This document shows positions 23,980 through 32,467 of a stretch of DNA of 64,000 nucleotides, in pieces. Origin of the DNA: Gallionellales bacterium 39-52-133. Lineage in GTDB: Bacteria > Pseudomonadota > Gammaproteobacteria > Burkholderiales > Gallionellaceae. Numbering within the stretch: the stretch's first letter is position 1; every line of letters begins with the position of its first letter. The notes beneath the pieces were generated by a model, which made no database searches, was not told the origin of the DNA, and was given only the letters and a program-made list of their open reading frames with translations. The DNA lies in assembly GCA_002278935.1 (NCBI GenBank), contig NCJL01000007.1:1-64000 (forward strand), given 5' to 3'. The translations under genes and the position numbers were made by a program.

Positions 23980-24225
23980 AGAGCTACAGGGATGCACAGG
24001 TCTAACTTTCTAGAGGTGTCCTGCTGAGCCGGAGATTTACCCCGGTGAAATATTCCTAATCCCATCAGCCCGAATGTCAACAACATTAAGCATTTGTTGG
24101 GAAAATAAAACAGTATTGAGCCGATTTTGCGCTGATCTATCACAAGCCATGCAATGTAATTGCATATTCAAATTGTCTGCCCTAAAGTAGCAGCCCGATT
24201 CCTCACCACATAAAGGAGAGATGCA

Positions 24226-25401
24226 ATGCGTTTATACAAATTGATATTAGCGGCAGCCTTGTCTTTAACCATCATGTTGCCTGCCTACGCGGGAGACATT
24301 AGCGGCATTCAGGGCCCCGGCATAAAATTTGGCTCGCAAGCGGCCTCTCCTTCTGCGCATGGTGATGATGACGAACGCGAGCATGGCAAATATCCAAAAA
24401 TAAAATTCCGTACGCAAATCTCCTTTGGCGACAGTTTGAGTGATGTCGGCAGCTATGCCGTTGGCACCATTGCAGCGCTGGGTGGCGGACAATTTACCGT
24501 GAATTATCCGGGCGTTAAAAACTGGACCGCGTGGATGGCAGCCGAGTTTGGCCTGCCCGCGCCTTGCGCCGCGCAAACCGGCCTCGATGGCGACCCGGCG
24601 CAAGGCTTCAGCGTGATGCCGCCAGTCAATCATGCGGGCTGTACCGGCTATGCGCAGGGCGGTGCGCGCGTGACCAGCCCTGTTGGTATCGGCAATAAAT
24701 TAACCGGCGGCGCGAATGTTGCGCTGGGTTTTTTGACGGTGCCGGTGGTGCAGCAGATTCAGAACCACTTGAACCTGAACGCTGGCAAATTCAACGAGGA
24801 CGAAATCGTGTTTGTGATGGCCGGCGCCAATGATGTGTTTTTTCAGCTGGGCTTGTTGCAGGCAGGTGCAACCGATCCGGCCACTGCGATCACGTCCATG
24901 GCGGTGGCGGCAAATGAGCTGGCAAGCGCGATCAATACGCAAATCGTTGGCAAGGGCGCGAGATACGTGGTGGTGCTGAATATACCCAACATTGCGATTA
25001 CGCCACTGGCCGCAACTTTTGATGCTTCCAGCAGAGGCCTGGTGGAGGCCATGGTCAATACGTTCAATAGCCAGCTGCAATACGGCGTCGCTGCGAATCA
25101 TCATGTACTGTATGTGGATGCCTATGCGGACAGCTACTATCAATACATCAATCCCGGCGCCTATGGCTTGAGCAATGTTACTGATACTGCCTGCGACCTG
25201 AGCCCGTACAAAAATCCGCTGGAATCTTCGCTGATTTGCACGCCTTACAATCTCATTCCCGGCGTGACCGACACATACCTGTTTTCCGACAGAGTGCACC
25301 CAACGCCATACGGCTATAGCCTGATTGCGAATCTGGTGCGCAAGGAAATGCTGAACCGTGGCTGGCGCTGGCATAAACACCGCCCGCATGGCCGTCGTTG
25401 A
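24226..25401 (+). CDS. Secreted GDSL/SGNH-family esterase or lipase
   Basis: A 391-residue exported hydrolase. The signal peptide (about 1-22) ends LPAYA. Block I of the family is FGDSLSDVG near residue 67 with the nucleophilic Ser; block III is VFVMAGANDVFF near 195 with the oxyanion Asn; and the C-terminal SDRVHPTPYGYSLIA near 365 holds the Asp and His of the triad. The N-terminal region has an acidic HGDDDEREHG linker and the C-terminus ends in a basic RWHKHRPHGRR tail. Such enzymes hydrolyse esters of lipids or polysaccharides in the periplasm or outside the cell. A strong AAGGAG precedes the ATG. It is monocistronic. Confidence 0.92.
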   Translation: MRLYKLILAAALSLTIMLPAYAGDISGIQGPGIKFGSQAASPSAHGDDDEREHGKYPKIKFRTQISFGDSLSDVGSYAVGTIAALGGGQFTVNYPGVKNWTAWMAAEFGLPAPCAAQTGLDGDPAQGFSVMPPVNHAGCTGYAQGGARVTSPVGIGNKLTGGANVALGFLTVPVVQQIQNHLNLNAGKFNEDEIVFVMAGANDVFFQLGLLQAGATDPATAITSMAVAANELASAINTQIVGKGARYVVVLNIPNIAITPLAATFDASSRGLVEAMVNTFNSQLQYGVAANHHVLYVDAYADSYYQYINPGAYGLSNVTDTACDLSPYKNPLESSLICTPYNLIPGVTDTYLFSDRVHPTPYGYSLIANLVRKEMLNRGWRWHKHRPHGRR

Positions 25402-25418
25402 CATACAGATTGAATTTT

Positions 25419-25445
25419 ATAAGTATTTGATTATATTTAATATTT
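25419..25445 (+). repeat. Dispersed AT-rich repeat, copy 5
   Basis: Plus-strand ATAAGTATTTGATTATAT followed by TTAATATTT, just after the esterase gene and 160 bp before the LRR-kinase gene. One of the best matches to the consensus. Confidence 0.6.
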
Positions 25446-25604
25446 CTCGCAACGCCAAGCCGGACTGAATCGTTCGGCGTGGCCCTTATATCCAGTTTGG
25501 CAGCATTATCGCGTTCTGTCTTTTATGGCCCGATTTTCCACGCAAGCAGTTTTAAACAGCACAGCATTTTGAAGTATCTATTCTGAAATTCGGTAGCTTA
25601 AGTA

Positions 25605-26936
25605 ATGGACATAGCAGCACACATTCGCGCAGCCAAACTGGCAGGCAGCAAGCGTTTAAATTTATCCTGCGGCCTGAAAGAATTTCCGCCTGAAATTTTT
25701 GATCTCGCGGATACCCTGGAAATTCTCGATCTTTCCAGCAATGAACTAACGTCGCTGCCCGATGATTTCGCGCGACTGCACAAGCTGCGTATTTTGTTTT
25801 GCTCCGACAATCTGTTCACCCGCTTGCCCGAGGTGCTGGGTTTATGCCCGCAGCTCGGCATGGTGGGCTTCAAGGCCAACAGAATAAGCGAGGTGCCTGC
25901 TGCCGCACTCGGCAAATCGCTGCGCTGGCTGATACTCACCGATAACCGGATCAGCGAGCTGCCCGCCGCAATTGGCCAGTGCACACAGCTGCAAAAGCTG
26001 ATGCTGGCGGGCAATCAATTGCAGACCTTACCCGCTGAAATGGGCGCCTGCAGCAGACTGGAATTGCTGCGCATTGCCGCCAACCGTTTTGCGTCGCTGC
26101 CTGACTGGCTGCTTGCGCTGCCGCGGCTTTCCTGGCTGGCATATGCGGGCAATCCATTTTGCGATACGCACGATGCCGCTACGCTGACGCCAAACACCAT
26201 CACCTGCATTCCGTGGCATCAGCTGGCATTGCAGCACAAGCTGGGCGAAGGCGCATCGGGGATAATCTATCAGGCCAGCTGGCAGGCAACACCGGGGGAA
26301 CCTGCGGATGTGGCGGTGAAATTATTCAGGGGCGGTTTAACCAGCGATGGTCTGCCGCGCAACGAAAAGACAGCCGTTGTCAGCGCCGGCGCACATCCCA
26401 ATTTGATCGCGGTACACGGCAAAATCAGTGAGCATCCCGAGGGCAGCATCGGGCTCATCATGTCGCTCATCGCGCCCAGTTTCGCCAATCTGGCGGGGCC
26501 GCCCAGCCTGGAATCATGTACCCGCGACATCTATGCGGCAGCAACCTGGTTTACGTCAGGCAGCGTCATGCGCATCGCACAGGGCATCGCTTCCGCGATG
26601 ACGCAGCTGCATGCGAGGGGCATCATGCATGGCGATCTGTATGCGCATAATATTTTGCACAATGGCGCAGGCGATTGCCTGCTGGGTGATTTTGGTGCGG
26701 CCTCTTTCCTGCCGCCGGACGATCAGCCGCGCGCTATTGCGCTGCAGCGCCTTGAGGTGCGTGCATTTGGCTGTTTGCTGGAAGAGTTGCTGCAACGCTG
26801 CGAGACAGCAGAGGCAGACCAGACTGCCCGCAATGCGCTGCAAAATTTGCAGGAGCGCTGCATGCAGCCAAACACTGCGGAACGCCCGCTGTTTGCTGAA
26901 ATTTTACGCATACTGGAGGAACTGACAGCAGGGTGA
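25605..26936 (+). CDS. Leucine-rich-repeat protein kinase fusion
   Basis: A 443-residue cytoplasmic protein. Residues 15-185 are about seven leucine-rich repeats of the L-x-x-L-x-L-x-x-N-x-(I/L)-x-x-L-P type. Residues 205-440 form a eukaryotic-like protein kinase domain: glycine loop LGEGASGIIY (213-222), Lys239 in VAVKLF, catalytic loop MHGDLYAHN with Asp344 and Asn349, and metal-binding DFG (362-364). All key catalytic residues are present, although HGD replaces HRD. The domain is compact, with a shortened activation segment after DFG. LRR-kinase fusions resembling plant receptor kinases but without a membrane segment are known in some Proteobacteria; substrates are unknown. No operon partners. 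Confidence 0.88.
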   Translation: MDIAAHIRAAKLAGSKRLNLSCGLKEFPPEIFDLADTLEILDLSSNELTSLPDDFARLHKLRILFCSDNLFTRLPEVLGLCPQLGMVGFKANRISEVPAAALGKSLRWLILTDNRISELPAAIGQCTQLQKLMLAGNQLQTLPAEMGACSRLELLRIAANRFASLPDWLLALPRLSWLAYAGNPFCDTHDAATLTPNTITCIPWHQLALQHKLGEGASGIIYQASWQATPGEPADVAVKLFRGGLTSDGLPRNEKTAVVSAGAHPNLIAVHGKISEHPEGSIGLIMSLIAPSFANLAGPPSLESCTRDIYAAATWFTSGSVMRIAQGIASAMTQLHARGIMHGDLYAHNILHNGAGDCLLGDFGAASFLPPDDQPRAIALQRLEVRAFGCLLEELLQRCETAEADQTARNALQNLQERCMQPNTAERPLFAEILRILEELTAG

Positions 26937-26996
26937 AGCTGCACACCCCGAGATACCCTGGTTTGAGACTAAACCGGGTTTGTGGCTAAACTGGAA

Positions 26997-27671
26997 TCAG
27001 TCTTTCCACTCATAGCTGTCAAAATTTTCAAACGTGACGATATTGGGATCGTCGAGATTGAGCAGATTGAAGGTTGGTATCGCCACCATCAGCGCGATAA
27101 ACGCAATCACGATAATCCATTGCACGGGGTTGAATTTCTGAATCTCTTCCAGTCTCCTGATTTCGCACACACCGCCGGGGCAAAGCTGGGCTTTTTCGCG
27201 GTTAAACACATTGTAAAGCCCGCAACCCAGACAGATGCCGAATGCGGCCTCAAAATACAGCAGGGTCACACAGGTTGCGCAACCCAGAAAATTCATCACG
27301 CCCATGTTGGCTTCCTGAAAAACCAGCCAGTACATGAACACGCCCAGCGCCAGACCCAGCGACCAGGCAACCCTCTTTTGCGGTGCGCCCACATATTCAA
27401 CTTTTTGCTTGCGCACAATCAGGCGCGCAACCACCATGAAGGGCGCATATTTTGGATTGATCAAGACGCGAATCCCTAGCTCGATCACAAACGCGATAAT
27501 CATCAGTCGCTCAGGGGTGTAATCCGCGGTGAGGTAGCCCTTCAGAAAAGCGTACATGCCAAGCAGCAACATCAGGCCTGCCGCCGCACGCGCTTCACGT
27601 TCGTTGATCACGCGCACCGGATATTCCTCTACCTGCTCGCCAAAATAAAATATTTTCTTCAGAAAATTCAT
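26997..27671 (-). CDS. DUF4395 membrane protein
   Basis: A 224-residue inner-membrane protein with five to six predicted helices (near 33, 58, 105, 130, 190). It matches DUF4395, including the RVINEREARAAAG start and a Cys-rich CLGCGLYN near 150. The family is sometimes found with redox or sulfur genes; its function is unknown. A further Cys pair, CATC, lies in the helix near 131. AAGGTG precedes the ATG. It is convergent with the LRR-kinase gene, and no strong terminator was found between them. Confidence 0.82.
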   Translation of the reverse strand: MNFLKKIFYFGEQVEEYPVRVINEREARAAAGLMLLLGMYAFLKGYLTADYTPERLMIIAFVIELGIRVLINPKYAPFMVVARLIVRKQKVEYVGAPQKRVAWSLGLALGVFMYWLVFQEANMGVMNFLGCATCVTLLYFEAAFGICLGCGLYNVFNREKAQLCPGGVCEIRRLEEIQKFNPVQWIIVIAFIALMVAIPTFNLLNLDDPNIVTFENFDSYEWKD

Positions 27672-27789
27672 GGGGCTACACCTTGATGAGTGAAATTAAA
27701 ATGGATTCAATATTAGCCGCTCATTGTAATGCAACATCCGCATCGACACCACCCTCTAACACCGGCCTGCGCGTTGGTCACCTCTGACC

Positions 27790-29061
27790 TTATGTAACAA
27801 CAGCCAGCTCCTCCCAATTACTCGTATAAGCCGGCGTCATGCTGTCCCGGTTCATGCGCCAGCTCTGCTCTACCCCGTCACTGGCGAGGTGTATGGCACC
27901 TTTGCCCATGCGCAGGTTAATGCCATCCATCGCGGCCATCAGCCTGAGTGATTTGCCGGACGCCATGGTATCGGCAAACAGCTGCGTCTGGACTATGCCG
28001 GCAGAAGTGATATCGGACAGCATCACGCCCGCCTTCTTGTAGCGATAGCCGGGGCGGTAGATTCTGCGCAGACCAGCCCTGACCGCCGCCACCAATTGCG
28101 TGGTGTCGTCGGTGGCGTGGGGCAGCGCGATGGTGATGCCGCGGCTGTATTGCGGCTCCTCTTTTTTGTGGATATTGGTCAGGATATAAACATAGGCGGT
28201 GGCGGCGACCGAGCCCTGCTCGCGCAGCTTTTGCGCCGCGGTGGACATATACACGCTGACCGCTTCCTGCAGCTCGCTCAAGGAGGTGACGCTTTGTCCG
28301 AAACTGCGCGAGCTGATGATCTGTTTGCGGGGCGGTGCAATATCAACCATTTCCAGGCAAGCTTCGCCGCGCAGTTCGCGCACGATTCTTTCCATCACCA
28401 CGCCGAAGCGGTTGCGCAGACGGTGAATATCAAAGTCGCGCAGCTGCTGCACAGTGGTGATGCCGCCCTGCTGTAACTGCTCATTCAGCTTGCGCCCCAC
28501 GCCCCACACTTCGCCCACCGCAATGCCGGCAAAAATTTCATCCCGTTGCGCGCCGGACATCGCCGTTAAATCGCACACCCCGCGATACTCGGCTCGCTTC
28601 TTCGCCACATGGTTGGCCAGCTTGGCCAGCGTCTTGGTCGGCGCAAAGCCCACGCACACCGGCAGGCCCAGCCATTGCTGGATGCGCTGCCGTATCTGCT
28701 GCCCATACTGGCTGAAATTGTGGTCGTGGCCTGTCATATCCAGAAAACACTCGTCGATACTGTAAACCTCCTGCCGCGCGCTAAACTCGCTCAGCACCGC
28801 CATCACGCGATTGGACATATCCGCATACAGCGCGTAATTCGACGACAGCGCAATAATGCTGTGCTGGCGCGCGAGGTCTTTCAGCTTGAACCACGGCCCG
28901 CCCATCGCAATGCCAAGCGCCTTGACCTCGCCGCTACGCGCCACCACGCAGCCATCGTTGTTGGACAACACCACCACGCAACGCCCCTCCAGCCTGGGGT
29001 TAAATACGCGCTCCGCGCTGACGTAGAAATTATTGACGTCGACTAATGCGATGGTATTCAT
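27790..29061 (-). CDS. umuC: Y-family DNA polymerase V subunit UmuC
   Basis: Translesion DNA polymerase, 423 residues, the usual UmuC length. The palm motif [15 protein letters not shown] with the first metal-binding Asp8 opens the protein; [10 protein letters not shown] near residue 100 carries the other catalytic Asp and Glu. [14 protein letters not shown] is the helix-hairpin-helix (thumb) near 175, and the little-finger domain follows. It works with the cleaved UmuD dimer encoded just upstream. The two genes are separated by 227 bp holding a hairpin element, unlike the overlapping umuDC genes of E. coli. Confidence 0.95.
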   Translation of the reverse strand: MNTIALVDVNNFYVSAERVFNPRLEGRCVVVLSNNDGCVVARSGEVKALGIAMGGPWFKLKDLARQHSIIALSSNYALYADMSNRVMAVLSEFSARQEVYSIDECFLDMTGHDHNFSQYGQQIRQRIQQWLGLPVCVGFAPTKTLAKLANHVAKKRAEYRGVCDLTAMSGAQRDEIFAGIAVGEVWGVGRKLNEQLQQGGITTVQQLRDFDIHRLRNRFGVVMERIVRELRGEACLEMVDIAPPRKQIISSRSFGQSVTSLSELQEAVSVYMSTAAQKLREQGSVAATAYVYILTNIHKKEEPQYSRGITIALPHATDDTTQLVAAVRAGLRRIYRPGYRYKKAGVMLSDITSAGIVQTQLFADTMASGKSLRLMAAMDGINLRMGKGAIHLASDGVEQSWRMNRDSMTPAYTSNWEELAVVT

Positions 29062-29127
29062 ATGTTGGAGTTATCCTGTTAAAACTTTTGGTCACAGAGA
29101 GAAACGGGCAGTCACAATAAGTGCATT

Positions 29128-29190
29128 GGAGCGCCGACGTCCTCGTCGGCAAGCATAAATTAAAACTGCCGACGAGGACGTCGGCGCTCC
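29128..29190. repeat. Long perfect hairpin element between umuD and umuC
   Basis: A 23-bp inverted repeat starting GGAGCGCCGACGTCCTCG (29128-29150) and its exact complement (29168-29190) surround a 17-bp centre. GGAGCGCCGACG hairpins occur widely in intergenic DNA. Here it sits inside the umuD-umuC operon, where it should form a strong RNA stem. Confidence 0.75.
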
Positions 29191-29288
29191 CGCGAAACGA
29201 GCCACACTTGAATTTTGCAAAGAGGGGATTTTCCTGGTGAAGCCGTCTCCAACGGTGTTTTCTGTGGCAAGAATCCCGGCTGTACAGA

Positions 29289-29789
29289 CTATCGAACCTG
29301 GTGCACCGAGCTGGTGACCACGCCCCAGATGGTAAGCTCCTGCCCTTCCTGCAAACGTAGCGGCGCATATTTCGGATTCTCGGCATGCAGCTCGGTGATG
29401 CCCGCGCGAATGATCAGGCGTTTTACCGTCAGCTCGCCATCCACCACCGCCACCACAATGGCGCGATGCACCGGCTGCAGCGAGCGGTCAACCACGATGA
29501 TATCGCCGTCATGTATGCCGGCATTGAGCATCGAATCGCCCTTTACCCGCAAAAAAAACGTGGCCGGTTTATTGCTGACCAACAGCTCATTCAGATCGAG
29601 CCGGTCTTCAATATAGTCATCCGCAGGCGACGGGAAACCCGCCGAAATACTGTGGCTGTACAAAGGCGTGAACTGAACCGGTGCTATTTTTTCGGGCAGT
29701 AAAATTTGATTGATGACAGAATCCAAAGCAGGCTGCTGAACAAGCTTGAATGGGAGGCTGAACGGTAAGTTTGCGGTGTTGTTTTCCAT
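29289..29789 (-). CDS. umuD: UmuD-like S24 autoprotease (DNA polymerase V subunit)
   Basis: A 166-residue UmuD-type protein. RecA-stimulated self-cleavage would occur between Ala50 and Gly51 (SISAGFPSPADD). The catalytic dyad is Ser86 (KGDSMLNAG) and Lys123 (ELTVKRL), 37 residues apart as in LexA and UmuD. The N-terminal part (1-45) is longer than in E. coli UmuD and has no helix-turn-helix. The ATG at 29789 lacks a Shine-Dalgarno and is preceded by a promoter with a palindromic operator. It is followed by umuC in the same direction. Confidence 0.93.
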   Translation of the reverse strand: MENNTANLPFSLPFKLVQQPALDSVINQILLPEKIAPVQFTPLYSHSISAGFPSPADDYIEDRLDLNELLVSNKPATFFLRVKGDSMLNAGIHDGDIIVVDRSLQPVHRAIVVAVVDGELTVKRLIIRAGITELHAENPKYAPLRLQEGQELTIWGVVTSSVHQVR

Positions 29790-29797
29790 GTGCGCAG

Positions 29798-29824
29798 CCT
29801 ATAGAACGATCGTTCTTTTGTCAA
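29798..29824 (-). promoter_or_regulatory. umuD promoter with SOS-box-type palindrome; near-leaderless start
   Basis: On the minus strand TTGACA (29819-29824) is followed by the perfect 14-bp palindrome AGAACGATCGTTCT (29803-29816) and a -10 TATAGG (29798-29803; spacing 15, or TAGGCT with 17). The predicted start is about two bases before the ATG. The operator shares GAAC-GA-N-C-GTTC with the one in the LexA-like gene promoter. Confidence 0.7.
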
Positions 29825-30007
29825 TCGACTCTCAAGAAAAGCGCGCAAACCGGGCTGAGCTGCGCAGTCCAAAAGCATTCAAAGACCGGCAAATGATGCT
29901 GAACTGTATTCTTTATGCACTTGTTGGTGTTTATCGTTTGCCGGGTCATGCCAACTGTGGGAAGATACTGCTGATTTCATATCACACACTACACTCGGGA
30001 GGACAGC

Positions 30008-30484
30008 ATGCCAAGAACGTTCAATATCACCGCACCAGCAATCCTGCTTCTATCAGCACTCTTTTTGTCGGCGTGCGCAAGCGACTCCGAACCGGAAACC
30101 GCGCCTGTCGCCACCCCCACCCCCGCCCCGGCTGAAGTTGTTGCCGAACAGCCCGCCACACCGGGATTTGTACCCGCTCCTGCCCCGGCAGCCGTGGCCG
30201 AGCAGCCCCAGGAAGCACCTCCCAAACCCGTTAAAAAGGCAAAAAAGCGCGTAGCCAAAAAAGTGGCGCCACCGCCCGCTCCCGAGCCAGCACCGCCCGT
30301 TGTTGAAGCACCGGCCCCGGTTACAGAATATCAGGCGCCTCCGGTGGTACAGCCCGAACCCGCACCTGTTGCCCCTCCCGTTGTGGAAGAGCCGGGTTTC
30401 CTGGAGCAATACTGGATGTGGCTGCTGGGCCTGCTTGTCATCATCGTCGGCGTTGTGCTCTGGCGGATCAAAAGCCGTGATTAA
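30008..30484 (+). CDS. Proline-rich lipoprotein with C-terminal membrane helix
   Basis: A 158-residue protein. The N-terminal signal ends in a lipobox (LFLSAC, Cys at about residue 23). The middle (24-130) is almost wholly Pro, Ala, Val and Glu, with a basic patch PVKKAKKRVAKKV near 73-85, reminiscent of TonB-type periplasm-spanning linkers. The C-terminus has a Trp-rich hydrophobic helix (YWMWLLGLLVIIVGVVLW) and a short basic end. An N-terminal lipid and a C-terminal membrane helix would tether it at both ends, to the same or to different membranes. I recognise no family. Ribosome binding site GGGAGGA; a terminator follows at 30529. Confidence 0.82.
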   Translation: MPRTFNITAPAILLLSALFLSACASDSEPETAPVATPTPAPAEVVAEQPATPGFVPAPAPAAVAEQPQEAPPKPVKKAKKRVAKKVAPPPAPEPAPPVVEAPAPVTEYQAPPVVQPEPAPVAPPVVEEPGFLEQYWMWLLGLLVIIVGVVLWRIKSRD

Positions 30485-30528
30485 GCCTTCAGTTATTTGA
30501 TCACTCGGCAGTTGTTTGGCTAAAAATG

Positions 30529-30554
30529 ACCCGGCGTTAAACCCGGGTTTTTTT
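30529..30554 (+). terminator. Rho-independent terminator
   Basis: ACCCGG and CCGGGT form the stem around an 8-nt loop, followed by seven T residues. It ends the proline-rich lipoprotein gene. Confidence 0.85.
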
Positions 30555-30664
30555 ATGGCTGCCTTGTTTAAAATAATACACGCATCGATCTGCAACGATC
30601 TGATGACGGCATAGCAACCACAGATTATTCACATCGATAAAAGACTTCAGCGAGGAACCGCATC

Positions 30665-31126
30665 ATGGCAATAGAAATTGAACGCAAATTCCTAGTCCAG
30701 GGTGATGCCTGGCGCAAGGGGGCGGCCACGCTGTTTCGGCAGGGCTATCTCAACCGCGACAAGGAGCGCACGGTGCGGGTACGTGTTGCCGGCGATAAGG
30801 CGTATCTCACCATCAAGGGTATCAGCACCGGTGCAGTGCGTGCAGAATTTGAATATGAAATTCCCGTTGCCGATGCGGAGCAACTGCTACTCCTCTGCGA
30901 TGGACCGTTGATAGAAAAAACACGGTTTCTGTTTCCCTGGGCGGGCATGATGTGGGAAGTGGATGAATTCCATGGCGAAAATAATGGCCTGGTTATTGCA
31001 GAGATTGAGCTGCAATCTGCAGACCAGCGGTTCGACAAACCCTCATGGGTGGGAAATGAGGTCACCGACGACAAGCGCTATTACAACTCCAGTCTTGCTG
31101 TACATCCCTACTCAAGCTGGTCGTAA
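30665..31126 (+). CDS. CYTH-domain protein (triphosphate tunnel metalloenzyme)
   Basis: A 153-residue member of the CYTH family with the N-terminal EIERKF signature (IEIERKFLV), then RQGYLNRDKERTVRVRV, the tunnel-lining lysine in YLTIKG, EFEYEIP, the metal-site strand WEVDEFHG and VIAEIELQS. Stand-alone bacterial members of this size, such as the Nitrosomonas enzyme, hydrolyse inorganic triphosphate. No CHAD domain is attached. Other nucleoside triphosphates remain possible substrates. Confidence 0.9.
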   Translation: MAIEIERKFLVQGDAWRKGAATLFRQGYLNRDKERTVRVRVAGDKAYLTIKGISTGAVRAEFEYEIPVADAEQLLLLCDGPLIEKTRFLFPWAGMMWEVDEFHGENNGLVIAEIELQSADQRFDKPSWVGNEVTDDKRYYNSSLAVHPYSSWS

Positions 31127-31184
31127 CAACTTCCCCCATCCCCTGATGGCGAAGTCAAACATATAGGCCAGACTCGATATAATT

Positions 31185-31213
31185 ATAAATAATTGATTAT
31201 ATTTAATATTTTA
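31185..31213 (+). repeat. Dispersed AT-rich repeat, copy 6
   Basis: Plus-strand ATAAATAATTGATTATAT followed by TTAATATTTTA, between the convergent CYTH and lipocalin genes, so here it cannot be a promoter of either gene. Confidence 0.6.
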
Positions 31214-31241
31214 CCATTAGCAGCGCAGGCTTCAGGCCAGG

Positions 31242-31763
31242 TCATTCATCATGATTAACATAAATCAACTTGCCTGTTTCAAAGCCCAGTGCTGCCGCCC
31301 TGGCAATAAGCCGGGCTTTTGTTTCTTCTGAAATCTGCGGGGTTCTTGCCAGAATCCAGAAATAGGATTTGTCGGGACCACTGACCAGTGAATATTGATA
31401 ATTCTCATGGTCCAGCTCAAACACAATATAGGAGCCATAAAACGGGCCAAAGAAAGAGACCTTCAAATAGCCCTGATCCTGTTTTTCTACAAAATAAGCT
31501 TTCCCTTCCGCTTCTTTCCATTTATTTTCCTGCACGGAAAATCCGCGATTCAGCACCCTGACCCCGCCATCGTCGCGCATGCTGTATTCAGCCGACACGC
31601 GCGACAGGCCGCGTTCAAAGGAATGATCCAGACGTGCAATCTCGTACCACTTGCCGAGATATCTATCCAGCCTGAAATTTTCCACAGGCCGGATATTTTC
31701 AGGAACACCAACACATGCACTGAGCAGTAGTGGAAGCAGCACCCATAATTTTTTCATGATCAT
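31242..31763 (-). CDS. blc: Outer-membrane lipoprotein Blc (bacterial lipocalin)
   Basis: A 173-residue lipocalin. The signal ends in the lipobox LLLSAC (Cys near residue 17). The lipocalin signature is YLGKWYEIARLDHSFERG near residue 35, followed by YSMRDDGGVRVLNRG and VSFFGPFYGSYIVFELD, closely matching E. coli Blc. It binds lysophospholipids at the outer membrane. Two ATGs (31763 and 31757) are possible starts. It is followed on the other side by the convergent CYTH gene. Confidence 0.94.
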   Translation of the reverse strand: MIMKKLWVLLPLLLSACVGVPENIRPVENFRLDRYLGKWYEIARLDHSFERGLSRVSAEYSMRDDGGVRVLNRGFSVQENKWKEAEGKAYFVEKQDQGYLKVSFFGPFYGSYIVFELDHENYQYSLVSGPDKSYFWILARTPQISEETKARLIARAAALGFETGKLIYVNHDE

Positions 31764-31808
31764 TACTTTCTGCCTGCGTTGCGTTGAAAAATTTTGGGTC
31801 TCATGCGC

Positions 31809-32204
31809 TCAGAGACCCGGCACCAAACTCAGCACTACGGCAACAACCATCAGCGCGATTACAACAGCAAGCCATTTAATGCGGACTCTGTTCTCTTCAA
31901 TGTGTTTGATGAGCTGGGCATTCTGCTCGGCTAGCGTTTTGATCAGGTCGGACGAAGCAAGCATCTGGTTATGCAACTCTGATAACTCCGACTCCATGGT
32001 TGTGAGACGCGATTGCAACAGCGCGATGGATTCGCTCTCGGTTAGCGGCACACGCTTTACATTATCGTCGGACACGGCCTGGACGGACGATTTCTTGCCG
32101 ACCGAACTCCACAATTTTTTCGCGCCCTCGGCAACCTTTGGTGCGTTTTTAATCACCTCAGTCCAGGGAACAGCCTGTAACACTACCAGCCAGGGAATAG
32201 GCAT
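31809..32204 (-). CDS. Coiled-coil protein with C-terminal membrane anchor
   Basis: A 131-residue protein I do not recognise. The N-terminal half is basic (KVAEGAKKLWSSVGKK), the middle (about 52-105) is a predicted coiled coil (SRLTTMESELSELHNQML and onward), and the end is one transmembrane helix (IKWLAVVIALMVVAVVLSLV). A tail-anchored inner-membrane protein is likely. It lies 46 bp upstream of blc on the same strand and may share its transcript. The 260 bp upstream to 32467 contain no gene I can support. Confidence 0.72.
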   Translation of the reverse strand: MPIPWLVVLQAVPWTEVIKNAPKVAEGAKKLWSSVGKKSSVQAVSDDNVKRVPLTESESIALLQSRLTTMESELSELHNQMLASSDLIKTLAEQNAQLIKHIEENRVRIKWLAVVIALMVVAVVLSLVPGL

Positions 32205-32467
32205 TGCATTTCCTTTGTTTAAAAATTGCTTGCAGGTCGCATGTTAAACAGGTTTAACTTCAACTTTCAATAACCAACGCGAGTGTACGGCTTATTGTAT
32301 CGAATAACGCTTATCCCGGCATTTGTATTGAGCATACACCCAAATCAATACTTGAATTTCTTGCAGCAAGCCTCATTTATTTACAATGGCAAATTAAACC
32401 CTGGCCTGAAGCAGCCATTCATAATCAACTATATTTCTTGATGAGAATATAAATATGGGGGTAAAAC

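Noticed and set aside
23759..24013. Small plus- and minus-strand frames inside the 157-bp element
   Set aside because: They span the inverted ends of the element, have no ribosome binding site and encode only translated repeat sequence.
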